Shown piece after piece: positions 35,456-44,316 of a stretch of DNA of 44,361 nt. A program made the position numbers and the translations under genes. How positions within the stretch are numbered: the first letter of the stretch is position 1; every line of letters starts with the position of its first letter. The stretch is taken from the NCBI GenBank assembly GCA_944390965.1, contig CALXRW010000012.1:1-44361 (forward strand), read 5' to 3'. The notes beneath the pieces are model-generated. The model was not told the origin of the DNA. It searched no databases and worked only from the letters and a program-made list of their open reading frames with translations. Origin of the DNA: an uncultured Clostridia bacterium (GTDB taxonomy: Bacteria > Bacillota > Clostridia > TANB77 > CAG-508).

Positions 35456-36468
35456 AATTTAGTTACTTTATAAAAGATAAAATATTGTTAATTGTAATGA
35501 CATTACTAGCAATCATAAGTATAGAAATTTTATTATTAGTTTATCAGATAGATTTTATTCCAAGACTGTATACGGCAGTGATTTTAATCATTGTATTAGG
35601 AATTGCTTTTATTATAGAGTATCGAAAGAAAAAAACTTTTTATCAAGAATTAAAAAATAATTTAAGAGAATTAAATGAAAAATATTTGATTTCAGAAATA
35701 ATAAAAACACCTGATTTCTATGAAGGAAAAATTTTAAAAGAGATATTGCAAGAGACAGGAAAGTCAATGCTTGAAAATGTAAATTATTATAAGCATATTC
35801 AAGAAGACTATAAAGAATATATAGAATTATGGATTCATGAAATCAAAATCCCAATTGCAACAAGCAAAATGATAATTGAAAATAATAAAACAAAATGGAC
35901 AAAGAGTATAGAAGAAGAATTAGATAAAGTAGAAAATTATACAGAACAGGCATTGTATTATGCAAGAAGTAATGCAGTAGAAAAAGATTATATTATTACC
36001 AAAACAAATTTAAAAGAAATAGTAAATAATGCTATATTAAAAAATAAAAGCACATTACTCAATAGCAAAGTAATTTTGGAATTGAATGATTTAGAAAAAG
36101 AAGTTTATACAGATAGCAAATGGGCGACATTTATTCTGAATCAGATTATACAAAATTCCATTAAATATGCGAGAGATGACAATAAAAAAATAGAATTATT
36201 TGCAAGAGAAAAAAATGACAAGGTAATTTTATATATAAAAGATAATGGAATTGGAATAAAAAAAGGAGAAATAACAAGAGTATTTGAAAAAGGATTTACG
36301 GGAGATAACGGAAGATTGATGGGAAAAAAATCCACAGGAATTGGTCTATATTTATGTAAAAAACTATGCGATCGTTTAGGGTTAGGGATAGAATTAAATT
36401 CGGAAAAGGACAAAGGAACTGAAGTAAGATTAATTTTCCCTAAAAATAGTTATACGAATTTTCAATAA
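35452..36468 (+). CDS. Intramembrane-sensing histidine kinase (BceS-like)
   Basis: A 338-residue kinase with two adjacent N-terminal membrane helices (about 10-30 and 38-56) and almost no outside loop, typical of BceS kinases that sense through the partner ABC transporter. The phospho-acceptor His lies in WIHEIKIPIA. N box is NQIIQNSIKYA, and later blocks are DNGIGI and GIGLYLCKKLCDRLG. Confidence 0.88.
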   Translation: MKFSYFIKDKILLIVMTLLAIISIEILLLVYQIDFIPRLYTAVILIIVLGIAFIIEYRKKKTFYQELKNNLRELNEKYLISEIIKTPDFYEGKILKEILQETGKSMLENVNYYKHIQEDYKEYIELWIHEIKIPIATSKMIIENNKTKWTKSIEEELDKVENYTEQALYYARSNAVEKDYIITKTNLKEIVNNAILKNKSTLLNSKVILELNDLEKEVYTDSKWATFILNQIIQNSIKYARDDNKKIELFAREKNDKVILYIKDNGIGIKKGEITRVFEKGFTGDNGRLMGKKSTGIGLYLCKKLCDRLGLGIELNSEKDKGTEVRLIFPKNSYTNFQ

Positions 36469-36490
36469 AAATTGAAAGACATGTGTGCAT

Positions 36491-36512
36491 GCTCGTTTTA
36501 ACGAGCTTTTTT
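36491..36512 (+). terminator. Terminator after the sensor kinase
   Basis: GCTCGTT pairs with AACGAGC over TT and is followed by six T, 22 bases after the kinase stop codon. It separates the regulator operon from the transporter operon. Confidence 0.88.
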
Positions 36513-36585
36513 GTTGCAGCGGAAACTACGTGAAACTTCCTAGCTTTGCAACATGAAGTGAAAATAAAAATCAGAAGATTTTTAT

Positions 36586-36694
36586 CCATTCCATGAACTT
36601 ATATTTTTCCATAAAACTCTCAAGGTTCAAGGAGTAATCCGGCAGCAGAAGGCTGTTCGAGATTTTATTTCAAAATATAAGTTTCATGGAATGG
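36586..36694 (+). ncRNA. Candidate structured RNA, copy 2
   Basis: It shares with 31785-31893 the core CAAGGTTCAAGGAGTAATCC then GGCAGCAGAAGGCTGTTCGA, differing at only four positions in 40. The outer stem has a different sequence (CCATTCCATGAACTTATA with TATAAGTTTCATGGAATGG) yet still pairs, and the inner stem changes GCAAAA/TTTTGC to ATAAAA/TTTTAT. GGA-GUAA-UCC replaces GGG-GUAA-UCC. The element lies between the kinase terminator and the BceR-type operator. No transporter-related function is implied, since the other copy has other neighbours. Confidence 0.6.
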
Positions 36695-36742
36695 AAATAT
36701 GAGAAATTATATAAAAAAGATATTTTACTGTTCTATAAAGTC

Positions 36743-36806
36743 TTACAAAAATGTAATTTTAGTGTAAGATTAATTACTGGCAAAGAAAAGAAAAAAGTTT
36801 TATAAT
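36743..36806 (+). promoter_or_regulatory. BceR-type operator and promoter of the transporter operon
   Basis: TTACA-AAAA-TGTAA (36743-36756) fits the TNACA-N4-TGTAA inverted repeat described for BceR-like regulators. TATAAT lies at 36801-36806, and the -35 region (TGGCAA at the expected place) is poor, as is usual for activator-dependent promoters. A second half-site TGTAAG follows at 36763. Confidence 0.65.
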
Positions 36807-36835
36807 CATAATTAAGTTATGGAAAGGAGAATTTA

Positions 36836-37606
36836 ATGATGGGTTATGTACTAGAGGTAAAAAATGTAGATAAATACTATGGAAACAAATCTAATTTAAC
36901 AAAGGCGATTTCTGGAATTAGTTTCAATGTTGAGTATGGAGAGTTTGTAGGAATTATGGGAGCATCAGGTTCTGGTAAAACTACGCTTTTGAACTGTATT
37001 TCCACAATTGATAGAGTAACAGCAGGAGAAATTCTTATTGATCATCAAGATGTTACCAAATTAAAAGGAAATAGTTTAAATAAATTTAGAAGAGAAAAGT
37101 TAGGATTTATTTTTCAAGATTTTAATTTGCTTGATACTTTGACAGCATATGAAAACATTGCTTTAGCGTTAACCATACAAAAAGTGAATGCAAATGAAAT
37201 TGATAAAAGAGTACAAGAAGTAGCAGAAAAACTTGAAATTACAGATATATTACAAAAATACCCTTACCAAATATCAGGAGGGCAAAAGCAAAGAGTAGCA
37301 AGTTGTAGAGCTATTATTACAAATCCTAAAATAGTGCTTGCAGATGAACCCACAGGTGCATTAGATTCCAAATCAGCAAGACAATTATTAGAGGCATTTG
37401 AAAGTTTAAATCAAAAATTAGGAGCCACCATTTTAATGGTAACACATGATGCTTTTACAGCAAGTTATGCAGATAGAATAATTTTTATTAAAGACGGAAA
37501 AATCTTTAATGAATTGATAAAAGGAAATGACACAAGAAAGCAATTTTTTGAAAAAATAATTGAGGTACAAACACTTCTCGGGGGTGATTTGAACGATGTT
37601 ATTTAA
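36836..37606 (+). CDS. ABC transporter ATP-binding protein (BceA-like)
   Basis: A 256-residue ATPase of the MacB/BceA group with Walker A GASGSGKTT, Q-loop FIFQDFNLLDTLT, signature ISGGQKQR, and Walker B IVLADEPTGALD with the H-loop MVTHD. It overlaps the permease gene by 11 bases. It is the likely energy subunit of a bacitracin or lantibiotic detoxification transporter. Confidence 0.92.
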   Translation: MMGYVLEVKNVDKYYGNKSNLTKAISGISFNVEYGEFVGIMGASGSGKTTLLNCISTIDRVTAGEILIDHQDVTKLKGNSLNKFRREKLGFIFQDFNLLDTLTAYENIALALTIQKVNANEIDKRVQEVAEKLEITDILQKYPYQISGGQKQRVASCRAIITNPKIVLADEPTGALDSKSARQLLEAFESLNQKLGATILMVTHDAFTASYADRIIFIKDGKIFNELIKGNDTRKQFFEKIIEVQTLLGGDLNDVI

Positions 37607-39689
37607 ATTGTCTGTAAAAAATATGAAAAAAAGCATAAAAGATTATGCGATATATTTTTTAACATTAGTATTAGGTGTAGCGATTTTTTACATGTTTAAT
37701 TCTTTAGATAGTCAACAAGCAATGCTAGAAGTATCAGAATCCACGAGAGACCTTATTGAATTGATGATAAATATGTTAGGAGTGATATCTGTATTTATTG
37801 CTATCATTTTAGGATTTTTAATTGTGTATGCGAATAATTTTTTGATTAATCGAAGAAAGAAAGAATTTGGTATTTATATGACATTAGGAATGGGAAGAAG
37901 ACAAATATCTAAAATAATTTTACTTGAGACAATTTTAGTAGGATTTTTATCATTAATTGTAGGCTTATTTGTAGGTGTTTTTGCTTCTCAATTTATGTCA
38001 ATATTAGTAGCGAAATTATTTGAGGCAGATATGACAGAGTATACATTTGTATTCTCAATGAATAGTTGTATAAAAACCTGTGTGTATTTTGCCATTATGT
38101 ATTTAGCAGTAATGATTTTTAATACATTAACCATTTCAAGATATAAGTTGATTAATTTGTTAACAGCAACAAAAAAGAATGAAAAAATAAGAATAAAAAA
38201 CCCTATTGTATCAGTAATTATACTTATAATTGCTGTTTGTATTCTTGGATATGCATATTGGAAAGTAACAGCTGGTATAAGTAATTTAAACACAATAGAA
38301 AAAATGTTAGGTCCTATTATTATGGGTATTATTGGAACTGTTTTAGTATTTTGGTCTTTATCTGGATTTATTTTAAAAATGATACAATCAAGGAAAAAAA
38401 CATATTTAAAAGGAACAAATATGTTTGTACTAAGACAACTTAATAATAAAATCAATACTACAGTTGTTAGTATGAGTGTAATTTGTTTAATGTTATTTGT
38501 AACAATTACAGTTCTATCTAGTAGTTTATCATTAAAAAATACGATGTCAAAAGACTTAGAAGAAATGACTCCTGCTGATTTAAATTTATATAAAACGGCA
38601 AATTTACCTGAAAGTTATGAAAATTACTATACGGGAGAGACCGTATATTATACTGATGAACAGAAAGAAGATTCAAGAAATCCTGTTAGTTACAGTTTGG
38701 AATACAATGGATACGATATGAACCTTTTACAAGATATTGTAGAAATTCCAATATATGCTATACCAGAATGGACATGGGAGGTAAGCTTAGGAGATTATTT
38801 TGATACAGCAAAAGCACAATTTGCTATGCTTACTTATCATATGCCAGAAACCATTATAAAAATCTCTGATTATAACAAAATTGCTGCACTATACGGCAAT
38901 GAACAATATAGTTTAGCTGATGATGAATATATGGTACTTTGTGATTTTGATTCCATGGTAGAACTTAGAAATGGTGGCTTAAAAAGCGGAACAATAATAG
39001 AGATAAATGGGAAAAAGTATCATCCAAAATACGAGGAATGTAAAAGTGGATATATTATGATGTCAACTAGTCACACCAATACAGGAATTGTACTAGTTCC
39101 CGATAACTTTGAATTTAAAGATGAATGGAAAGAACAATATTTTCTTGCTGCAAATTATAATGGAAAAACCGAAGATGAGAAAGAAAAAATAGAAGAAACT
39201 ATAGTAGGAAATAGCAGTGAATGGAGCCAAAACATTTTGAATAAAGGAATAGAAATAGAAGGCTTTACCAAAATTTCTATTATAGAAGCAAGTAAGGGAT
39301 TATCTACTATTATTGTATTTATTGCAATTTATTTAGGAATTATTTTCTTGATTGCTAGTTCGGCAATACTAGCTTTAAAACAATTAACAGAAAGTTCAGA
39401 TAATAAACAAAGATACACTATTTTAAGAAAAATAGGATGTGATGAAAAAATGAACAATCAAGCACTATTTAGACAAATAGCAATATTCTTTATGCTACCA
39501 TTAATATTAGCAGTAATACATTCTATCTTTGGTATACAATTTGGATTATCTGCAATGGCTTCACTTGCTAGTTCAGAGGAATTATTGCCTTCTATTATTG
39601 CAACCATTATTATTATAGGGGGTATATATGGATTATATTTCTTAGCAACCTATTTAGGAAGTAAAAATATTATTAAAGAGGAGGAGTAG
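37596..39689 (+). CDS. FtsX-like ABC permease (BceB-like)
   Basis: A 697-residue permease with about ten membrane segments and a large extracellular domain (about 310-570) between TM7 and TM8, the hallmark of BceB. It includes the FtsX-type block KKEFGIYMTLGMGRRQISKI. It works with the upstream ATPase and the BceS-like kinase. The permease starts within the ATPase gene, so translation is coupled. Confidence 0.9.
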   Translation: MLFKLSVKNMKKSIKDYAIYFLTLVLGVAIFYMFNSLDSQQAMLEVSESTRDLIELMINMLGVISVFIAIILGFLIVYANNFLINRRKKEFGIYMTLGMGRRQISKIILLETILVGFLSLIVGLFVGVFASQFMSILVAKLFEADMTEYTFVFSMNSCIKTCVYFAIMYLAVMIFNTLTISRYKLINLLTATKKNEKIRIKNPIVSVIILIIAVCILGYAYWKVTAGISNLNTIEKMLGPIIMGIIGTVLVFWSLSGFILKMIQSRKKTYLKGTNMFVLRQLNNKINTTVVSMSVICLMLFVTITVLSSSLSLKNTMSKDLEEMTPADLNLYKTANLPESYENYYTGETVYYTDEQKEDSRNPVSYSLEYNGYDMNLLQDIVEIPIYAIPEWTWEVSLGDYFDTAKAQFAMLTYHMPETIIKISDYNKIAALYGNEQYSLADDEYMVLCDFDSMVELRNGGLKSGTIIEINGKKYHPKYEECKSGYIMMSTSHTNTGIVLVPDNFEFKDEWKEQYFLAANYNGKTEDEKEKIEETIVGNSSEWSQNILNKGIEIEGFTKISIIEASKGLSTIIVFIAIYLGIIFLIASSAILALKQLTESSDNKQRYTILRKIGCDEKMNNQALFRQIAIFFMLPLILAVIHSIFGIQFGLSAMASLASSEELLPSIIATIIIIGGIYGLYFLATYLGSKNIIKEEE

Positions 39690-39691
39690 AC

Positions 39692-40180
39692 ATGTTCCTA
39701 TCTGAATTCTTTAAAGCAATTATGGCAGGAATCATAGCATTAATAGCATTATTAAGCTCTTTTAGTTATAATGGAGCAAAACTTTCTAAAGATGTTATTT
39801 TGAACACATACAATGAGTTCATTCAGGTAGTTTCTTCAAGTGGTATTTCGAAAGATGAAGATTTAGTGGGAAATAGGGAATTTGGTGTTGATACTTATGT
39901 AGGAAATTATCATGCAAATTACAAAAATATCACGAAAGATGAGGTAATATTTGGAGGAACATCTTTAAATAGAGATAATGGAAATACAATAAGGTTAAAG
40001 GTGGAAGTAGAAAAAAAGAGTGGTAATATTGAAGTGATTAGTATGTTAGGAAATGATCAAATAACATTAATTCACGATACCGGAGAATATAAAGAAAATA
40101 TTTATGTGGGTGGTAAAAGCTATTATTTAATGATAAAAGTAAAAGATTTTACTGGGAATATAAAAATAATAGCAGAATAA
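39692..40180 (+). CDS. Small exported protein of the Bce-like operon
   Basis: A 162-residue protein with an N-terminal hydrophobic segment (about 8-26) and a beta-rich outside domain (GTSLNRDNGNTIRLKVEVEK). I do not recognise a family. It begins 2 bases after the permease stop, so it belongs to the transporter operon and may help sense or neutralise the peptide (inference). Confidence 0.6.
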   Translation: MFLSEFFKAIMAGIIALIALLSSFSYNGAKLSKDVILNTYNEFIQVVSSSGISKDEDLVGNREFGVDTYVGNYHANYKNITKDEVIFGGTSLNRDNGNTIRLKVEVEKKSGNIEVISMLGNDQITLIHDTGEYKENIYVGGKSYYLMIKVKDFTGNIKIIAE

Positions 40181-40205
40181 AAAATAAGAGAGGAATGTGA
40201 TATAA

Positions 40206-40559
40206 ATGGAAAACTTGAAAGAAAAACTTCCTATAATGATAGCTATCATAATTGTAATTCTATTACTAATAGGAGCATATTATTTGTTATTTATACAAAA
40301 AAATATTTATTATATTCAAATTGATAATACAAAAATAGAGCAGATTTCAAGCACTGATGACATGAGATATCAGTATAGTCTAATCGCTTATGATAAAAAT
40401 GGAAAAGAAAAGGAAATTGAATTTAAAACAACAAGGCAACTAAGGGATGGAGCCTATCTTGAATTAGAGGTGATGACTACAAGAGGTGTTATCAGTTGGA
40501 AAGAAATTAAAGTTGAAGAATTACCTGATGAAGTAAAAACAAAAATGAATGTTGAATAA
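40206..40559 (+). CDS. YxeA family protein
   Basis: A 117-residue protein with one N-terminal membrane helix (about 10-30) and the YxeA (DUF1093) pattern: YYIQIDNTK, then YQYSLIAYDKNGKEKEIEF and ending WKEIKVEELP. In Bacillus, yxeA is linked to the YxdLM peptide-antibiotic transporter, which agrees with the Bce-type neighbourhood. Confidence 0.78.
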   Translation: MENLKEKLPIMIAIIIVILLLIGAYYLLFIQKNIYYIQIDNTKIEQISSTDDMRYQYSLIAYDKNGKEKEIEFKTTRQLRDGAYLELEVMTTRGVISWKEIKVEELPDEVKTKMNVE

Positions 40560-40591
40560 ATGAGAGAAACGAAGAGAAACTTGCAGAAAAC

Positions 40592-40680
40592 TGTGCTAAT
40601 GGTAGGAGATACGATTAGCACAAATCCCCTTTTTTAATGAAAATTATTCTATTTTTATGATAGAATAATTTTCTTTTTTT
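40592..40680 (+). terminator. Two successive hairpins ending the Bce-like operon
   Basis: TGTGCTAAT/ATTAGCACA (40592-40622) is followed by CCCCTTTTTT. Then GAAAATTATTCTAT pairs with ATAGAATAATTTTC (40640-40673) and is followed by seven T. Together they isolate the next operon. Confidence 0.88.
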
Positions 40681-40687
40681 AAATCTA

Positions 40688-40727
40688 TTGACATATAAAT
40701 AAAACTGTTATAATATAAATATAACAG
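40688..40727 (+). promoter_or_regulatory. Promoter with overlapping GntR-type operator
   Basis: TTGACA (40688-40693) is followed by TATAAT at 40709-40714 (15-base spacer) or TAATAT at 40711 (17 bases). CTGTTATA and TATAACAG (40705-40712 and 40720-40727) form a perfect inverted repeat across the -10, as expected for self-repression by the GntR/YtrA-like regulator encoded next. Confidence 0.7.
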
Positions 40728-40758
40728 ATATAACAAATGAGATGGATAGGAGGAAGAT

Positions 40759-41136
40759 ATGAATATTATAATAAGTAATAGCGACGGAATACCAATTTTT
40801 GAACAAATTGAAAATGCTATAAAACAAGCAATATTTTCAAATGAATTAAAAGAAGAAGATATGCTACCTTCTGTCAGAAATCTAGCAAATGATTTAAAAA
40901 TTAGTTTCTTAACAGTAAAAAGAGCCTATGATGAACTAGAGAGAGGAGGATTTATAAAAACAGTTCAAGGAAAGGGAAGTTTTGTTGCGCCTAAAAATTT
41001 AGAACTTATCAAAGAAGAAAAATTAAAAGAAATTCAAGATTACATTGAAAAAATTTATACAATTTCAAAAATATCTAATATTTCTGAAGAAGAGGTAAAA
41101 GAATTATTTAAGATTATATTTGAGGAGGAGTTTTAA
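40759..41136 (+). CDS. GntR/YtrA-family repressor
   Basis: A 125-residue regulator with the winged-helix domain (PIFEQIENAIKQAIFSNEL, SVRNLANDLKISFLTVKRAY, GGFIKTVQGKGSFV) and a short helical C terminus, as in YtrA, which controls an ABC transporter operon induced by wall-active peptides. It ends one base before the ATPase gene. Confidence 0.88.
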   Translation: MNIIISNSDGIPIFEQIENAIKQAIFSNELKEEDMLPSVRNLANDLKISFLTVKRAYDELERGGFIKTVQGKGSFVAPKNLELIKEEKLKEIQDYIEKIYTISKISNISEEEVKELFKIIFEEEF

Positions 41137-41137
41137 C

Positions 41138-41995
41138 ATGGTAAATAATATTGAAATACAAAATGTTTCAAAAAGATATAAAGATTTTGAATTGAAAAAC
41201 ATTAGTTTTAATGTGCCACAAGGTTGTATTGTAGGGCTAATTGGAGAAAACGGTGCAGGAAAAACTACTACAATAAAGTCTATATTAAATATAACAAAAT
41301 CAGAAGGAACGATAAAAATATTGGAAAAGGATAACAAAGAAAATGAAAAGGCAATTAAAGAGGAAGTAGGTGTCGTATTAGATGATAGTTTTTTATCAGA
41401 CTACTTAACAGCAAAACAAGTAAGTTCCATTATGAAAGAATTTTATAAAAATTGGAATGAAAATAAATATATAAATTTATTGAAACAATTTAATTTACCA
41501 ACAGACAAATTAATAAAAGATTTTTCAAGTGGTATGAAAATGAAATTAAAAATTGCAACAGCAATATCACATAATCCTAAAATTTTGATTTTAGATGAAC
41601 CAACAAGTGGTCTTGACCCAGTCGTAAGAAACGAAATATTAGATATATTTAGAAAATATATTGAAGAAGATGAGACAAGGTCTATTTTACTGTCCTCACA
41701 TATTACAACAGATTTAGAGCACATATCAGATTATATTGTATTTATAGAAAAAGGAAAATTGATATTTAGCTTACCAACAAATGAACTATTAGAAAACTAT
41801 GGAATCATTAAATGTAGCAAAGATGATTTTGCCACATTTGCCAAAAAAGATTATATTACTTATCAAAAAGGCAAATATCAATATGAAGTATTAACAAATA
41901 ATAAAAATAATATAAAAAATAAATATAACATTACAACGATTGATAAACCATCGATTGAAGATATCATGTTATTCTATATTAAGGGGGAAAAATAA
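41138..41995 (+). CDS. ABC transporter ATP-binding protein (YtrB-like)
   Basis: A 285-residue ATPase with Walker A GENGAGKTT, signature FSSGMKMKLKIA and Walker B ILILDEPTSGLD, followed by a C-terminal extension typical of CcmA/YtrB-type exporters. The ATG at 41138 follows GAGGAGGAG. It overlaps the permease start codon by one base. Confidence 0.9.
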   Translation: MVNNIEIQNVSKRYKDFELKNISFNVPQGCIVGLIGENGAGKTTTIKSILNITKSEGTIKILEKDNKENEKAIKEEVGVVLDDSFLSDYLTAKQVSSIMKEFYKNWNENKYINLLKQFNLPTDKLIKDFSSGMKMKLKIATAISHNPKILILDEPTSGLDPVVRNEILDIFRKYIEEDETRSILLSSHITTDLEHISDYIVFIEKGKLIFSLPTNELLENYGIIKCSKDDFATFAKKDYITYQKGKYQYEVLTNNKNNIKNKYNITTIDKPSIEDIMLFYIKGEK

Positions 41996-42672
41996 TGATG
42001 ATAAAAGGGTTATTAAAAAAAGATTTGTATAATTTATCCAGTTACAAAGCATCTCTAATAATAATAATTTTGTTCTGTGGTATCGCAATTATTGGAACAG
42101 AAGCTATTAATCTTGCACCAATCATAATATGCACAATAATTGGGATGATTTCCCTTTCCACATTTAGTTATGATGAAATATCTAAATCTAATAAATATAT
42201 TCTAACACTTCCAACTAGTAGAAAAGAAATAGTAAAAGAAAAATATATTTTAGCAATAGGATCAACCATATTAGGAGGAATCATAGGTTTTATTCTTACT
42301 GTAATTGTTATAAACGTAATGAATCATATAAGAGCAGAAAATGTAATACATCTTGACTATGAAAGTTTAATTTCAACAACGATAGGTGGAATGTGGGGAA
42401 TATCTTTAATACAAGCAATCCAAATTCCAAGCATATATAAGTGGGGGGCAGAAAAAGGGAGAATTCAAATGTTTATAATGCTATTCATAATGATTGCAGT
42501 TGTTCTAGGAGTTGGCTACCTATTAATAAAAGCAAGCTTTAATATAAATATCGAAATGATAGAAAACTTTATGAATAAATTTGGGATAGGATTGTTCGTC
42601 TTATTAATGATAATAATGTATTATATCTCTTATAAAATTTCATACAAAATATATAAAAACAAAGAAGAATAG
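41995..42672 (+). CDS. ABC-2 type permease (YtrC-like)
   Basis: A 225-residue membrane protein with about six hydrophobic segments and the pattern of ABC-2 family 5 permeases (KDLYNLSSYK, DEISKSNKYILTLPTSRKE). It forms the membrane part of the transporter with the ATPase before it. An alternative ATG lies three bases later. Confidence 0.85.
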   Translation: MMIKGLLKKDLYNLSSYKASLIIIILFCGIAIIGTEAINLAPIIICTIIGMISLSTFSYDEISKSNKYILTLPTSRKEIVKEKYILAIGSTILGGIIGFILTVIVINVMNHIRAENVIHLDYESLISTTIGGMWGISLIQAIQIPSIYKWGAEKGRIQMFIMLFIMIAVVLGVGYLLIKASFNINIEMIENFMNKFGIGLFVLLMIIMYYISYKISYKIYKNKEE

Positions 42673-42730
42673 TTTATAGTTTGCTAAAAGCTGTTTGGAA
42701 TAGAGATGTATTCACTATATCAAAATAATA

Positions 42731-42770
42731 TGCAGGGGTAATTATCTAAAAAGTAATTACTTCTGCATTT
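42731..42770 (+). terminator. Terminator of the Ytr-like operon
   Basis: TGCAGGGGTAATTA pairs with TAATTACTTCTGCA (two G-T pairs) and is followed by TTT. A possible promoter for the next gene, TTGATA (42797) with TAGTAT (42820), lies downstream. Confidence 0.7.
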
Positions 42771-42889
42771 ATGATATGACAAATTTTTATTATAAATTGA
42801 TAATAATTGCTATTTGTGATAGTATTAAATTAACAACAATTTATTGCTCAAATTTATAAATTAGATTTTGATAAGGAGTGATTTATAAC

Positions 42890-43519
42890 ATGTTAGAAGG
42901 TATTGATGTTTTATATCATAGTAGTATTAAAATTAATAAGGGAAAGGTAATCTATATTGATCCATTTAAAATAGATGAAAATTATAGTGATGCAGACATC
43001 ATATTTATTACACATAATCATTATGATCATTATTCTCCCAATGATATAAATAAAGTAAGAAAAGAAGATACTATTATTATAGCACCTGAGGATTTATATG
43101 AAGAATTACAAAATATGAGATTTAAGCAAGAGAATATAATTGCTGTAAAACCGAATGAAAAATATACTATCAAAGAGATTAGATTTGAAACTATACCAGC
43201 CTATAATATTAATAAAAAATTTCATCCAAAAGAGAATGGCTGGGTAGGTTATATTATAGAAATAGATGGTATACGTTATTATATTGCTGGAGATACAGAT
43301 ATAACAGAAGAAAACAAGAAAGCGAAGTGCGATATTGCGTTTGTTCCAGTTGGAGGAACCTACACAATGAATTTTAAAGAAGCAGCTAGTTTTATAAATG
43401 AGATAAGACCTAATATTGTTGTACCAATTCATTACGGAAGTATAGTAGGAACAAAACAAGATGCCATTCTTTTTTCAAGATTATTAAACCAAGAAATAAA
43501 ATGTGAAATATTAATGTGA
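42890..43519 (+). CDS. MBL-fold metal-dependent hydrolase (UlaG-like)
   Basis: A 209-residue metallo-beta-lactamase fold protein with the metal motif THNHYDHYS, then YIAGDTD and IPIHYGS. This pattern fits the small UlaG/YfhI-like hydrolases of unknown substrate. The ATG at 42890 follows AAGGAGTG. The frame is intact. Confidence 0.85.
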   Translation: MLEGIDVLYHSSIKINKGKVIYIDPFKIDENYSDADIIFITHNHYDHYSPNDINKVRKEDTIIIAPEDLYEELQNMRFKQENIIAVKPNEKYTIKEIRFETIPAYNINKKFHPKENGWVGYIIEIDGIRYYIAGDTDITEENKKAKCDIAFVPVGGTYTMNFKEAASFINEIRPNIVVPIHYGSIVGTKQDAILFSRLLNQEIKCEILM

Positions 43520-43522
43520 TAG

Positions 43523-43591
43523 TGTAAAGTAATTTATGAAAAAATGTAGGGGCGATTTTAATCGCTCGTTCTTCGGAGAAATTACTTAAAA
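43523..43591. repeat. Dispersed REP-like palindrome copy
   Basis: It closely repeats 19674-19743: AGTGTAAAGTAATTTATGAA, then TAGGGGCGATTTTAATCGCT and AGAAATTACTTAAAAC. It sits between the hydrolase and the last ABC gene. Confidence 0.75.
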
Positions 43592-43613
43592 CAGAAAGTA
43601 AGGGAGAAACGAC

Positions 43614-44315
43614 ATGAAATTAATAGTAAAAAATCTAAAAAAGAGCTTTGAAGAGAAAGAAGTATTAAAAGATATTAATTTTGAATTTGAAAAAGGAAAA
43701 ATATATGGTTTACTTGGTAGAAACGGAGCAGGTAAAACAACATTCTTTAACTGTCTAAATGAAGATATCGATATAGATACTGGAGAATTTTATATTGAAG
43801 ATAACAATGTGAAAAGAAAAATGGAGGCAGAAGATATAGGCTATGTGCTATCTACACCTAATGTACCAGAATTTTTGACTGCAAGAGAATTTTTAAAATT
43901 TTTTATTGATATTAATAAAAAAAGAATTGTAAATGAAAAAACAATAGATGAATATTTTGATTTTATGAAAATCAAAGAAGAAGATAGAGATAAATTACTA
44001 AAAGATTACTCACATGGTATGAAAAATAAAATGCAAATGTTAGTTAATATTATTGCAAATCCAAATGTATTGCTTTTAGATGAGCCTTTAACTTCTTTTG
44101 ATGTAGTAGTTGCAGAAGAAATGAAACAAATGCTAAAAGAGATAAAAAAAGATCATATTATCATTTTTTCTACTCACATAATGGAACTAGCTATTGATTT
44201 ATGTGATGAAATTGTTATCTTAAATAAAGGTATTTTAGAAGAAATAGACAAAAATAATATAGACAATGAACATTTAAAGAACAAAATAATAGAAGCACTA
44301 AAGGAGGAAAATTAA
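43614..44315 (+). CDS. ABC transporter ATP-binding protein
   Basis: A 233-residue ATPase with Walker A GRNGAGKTT, signature YSHGMKNKMQ and Walker B VLLLDEPLTSFD. The next frame begins a partner that runs off the window. The substrate is unknown. Confidence 0.9.
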   Translation: MKLIVKNLKKSFEEKEVLKDINFEFEKGKIYGLLGRNGAGKTTFFNCLNEDIDIDTGEFYIEDNNVKRKMEAEDIGYVLSTPNVPEFLTAREFLKFFIDINKKRIVNEKTIDEYFDFMKIKEEDRDKLLKDYSHGMKNKMQMLVNIIANPNVLLLDEPLTSFDVVVAEEMKQMLKEIKKDHIIIFSTHIMELAIDLCDEIVILNKGILEEIDKNNIDNEHLKNKIIEALKEEN

Positions 44316-44316
44316 A

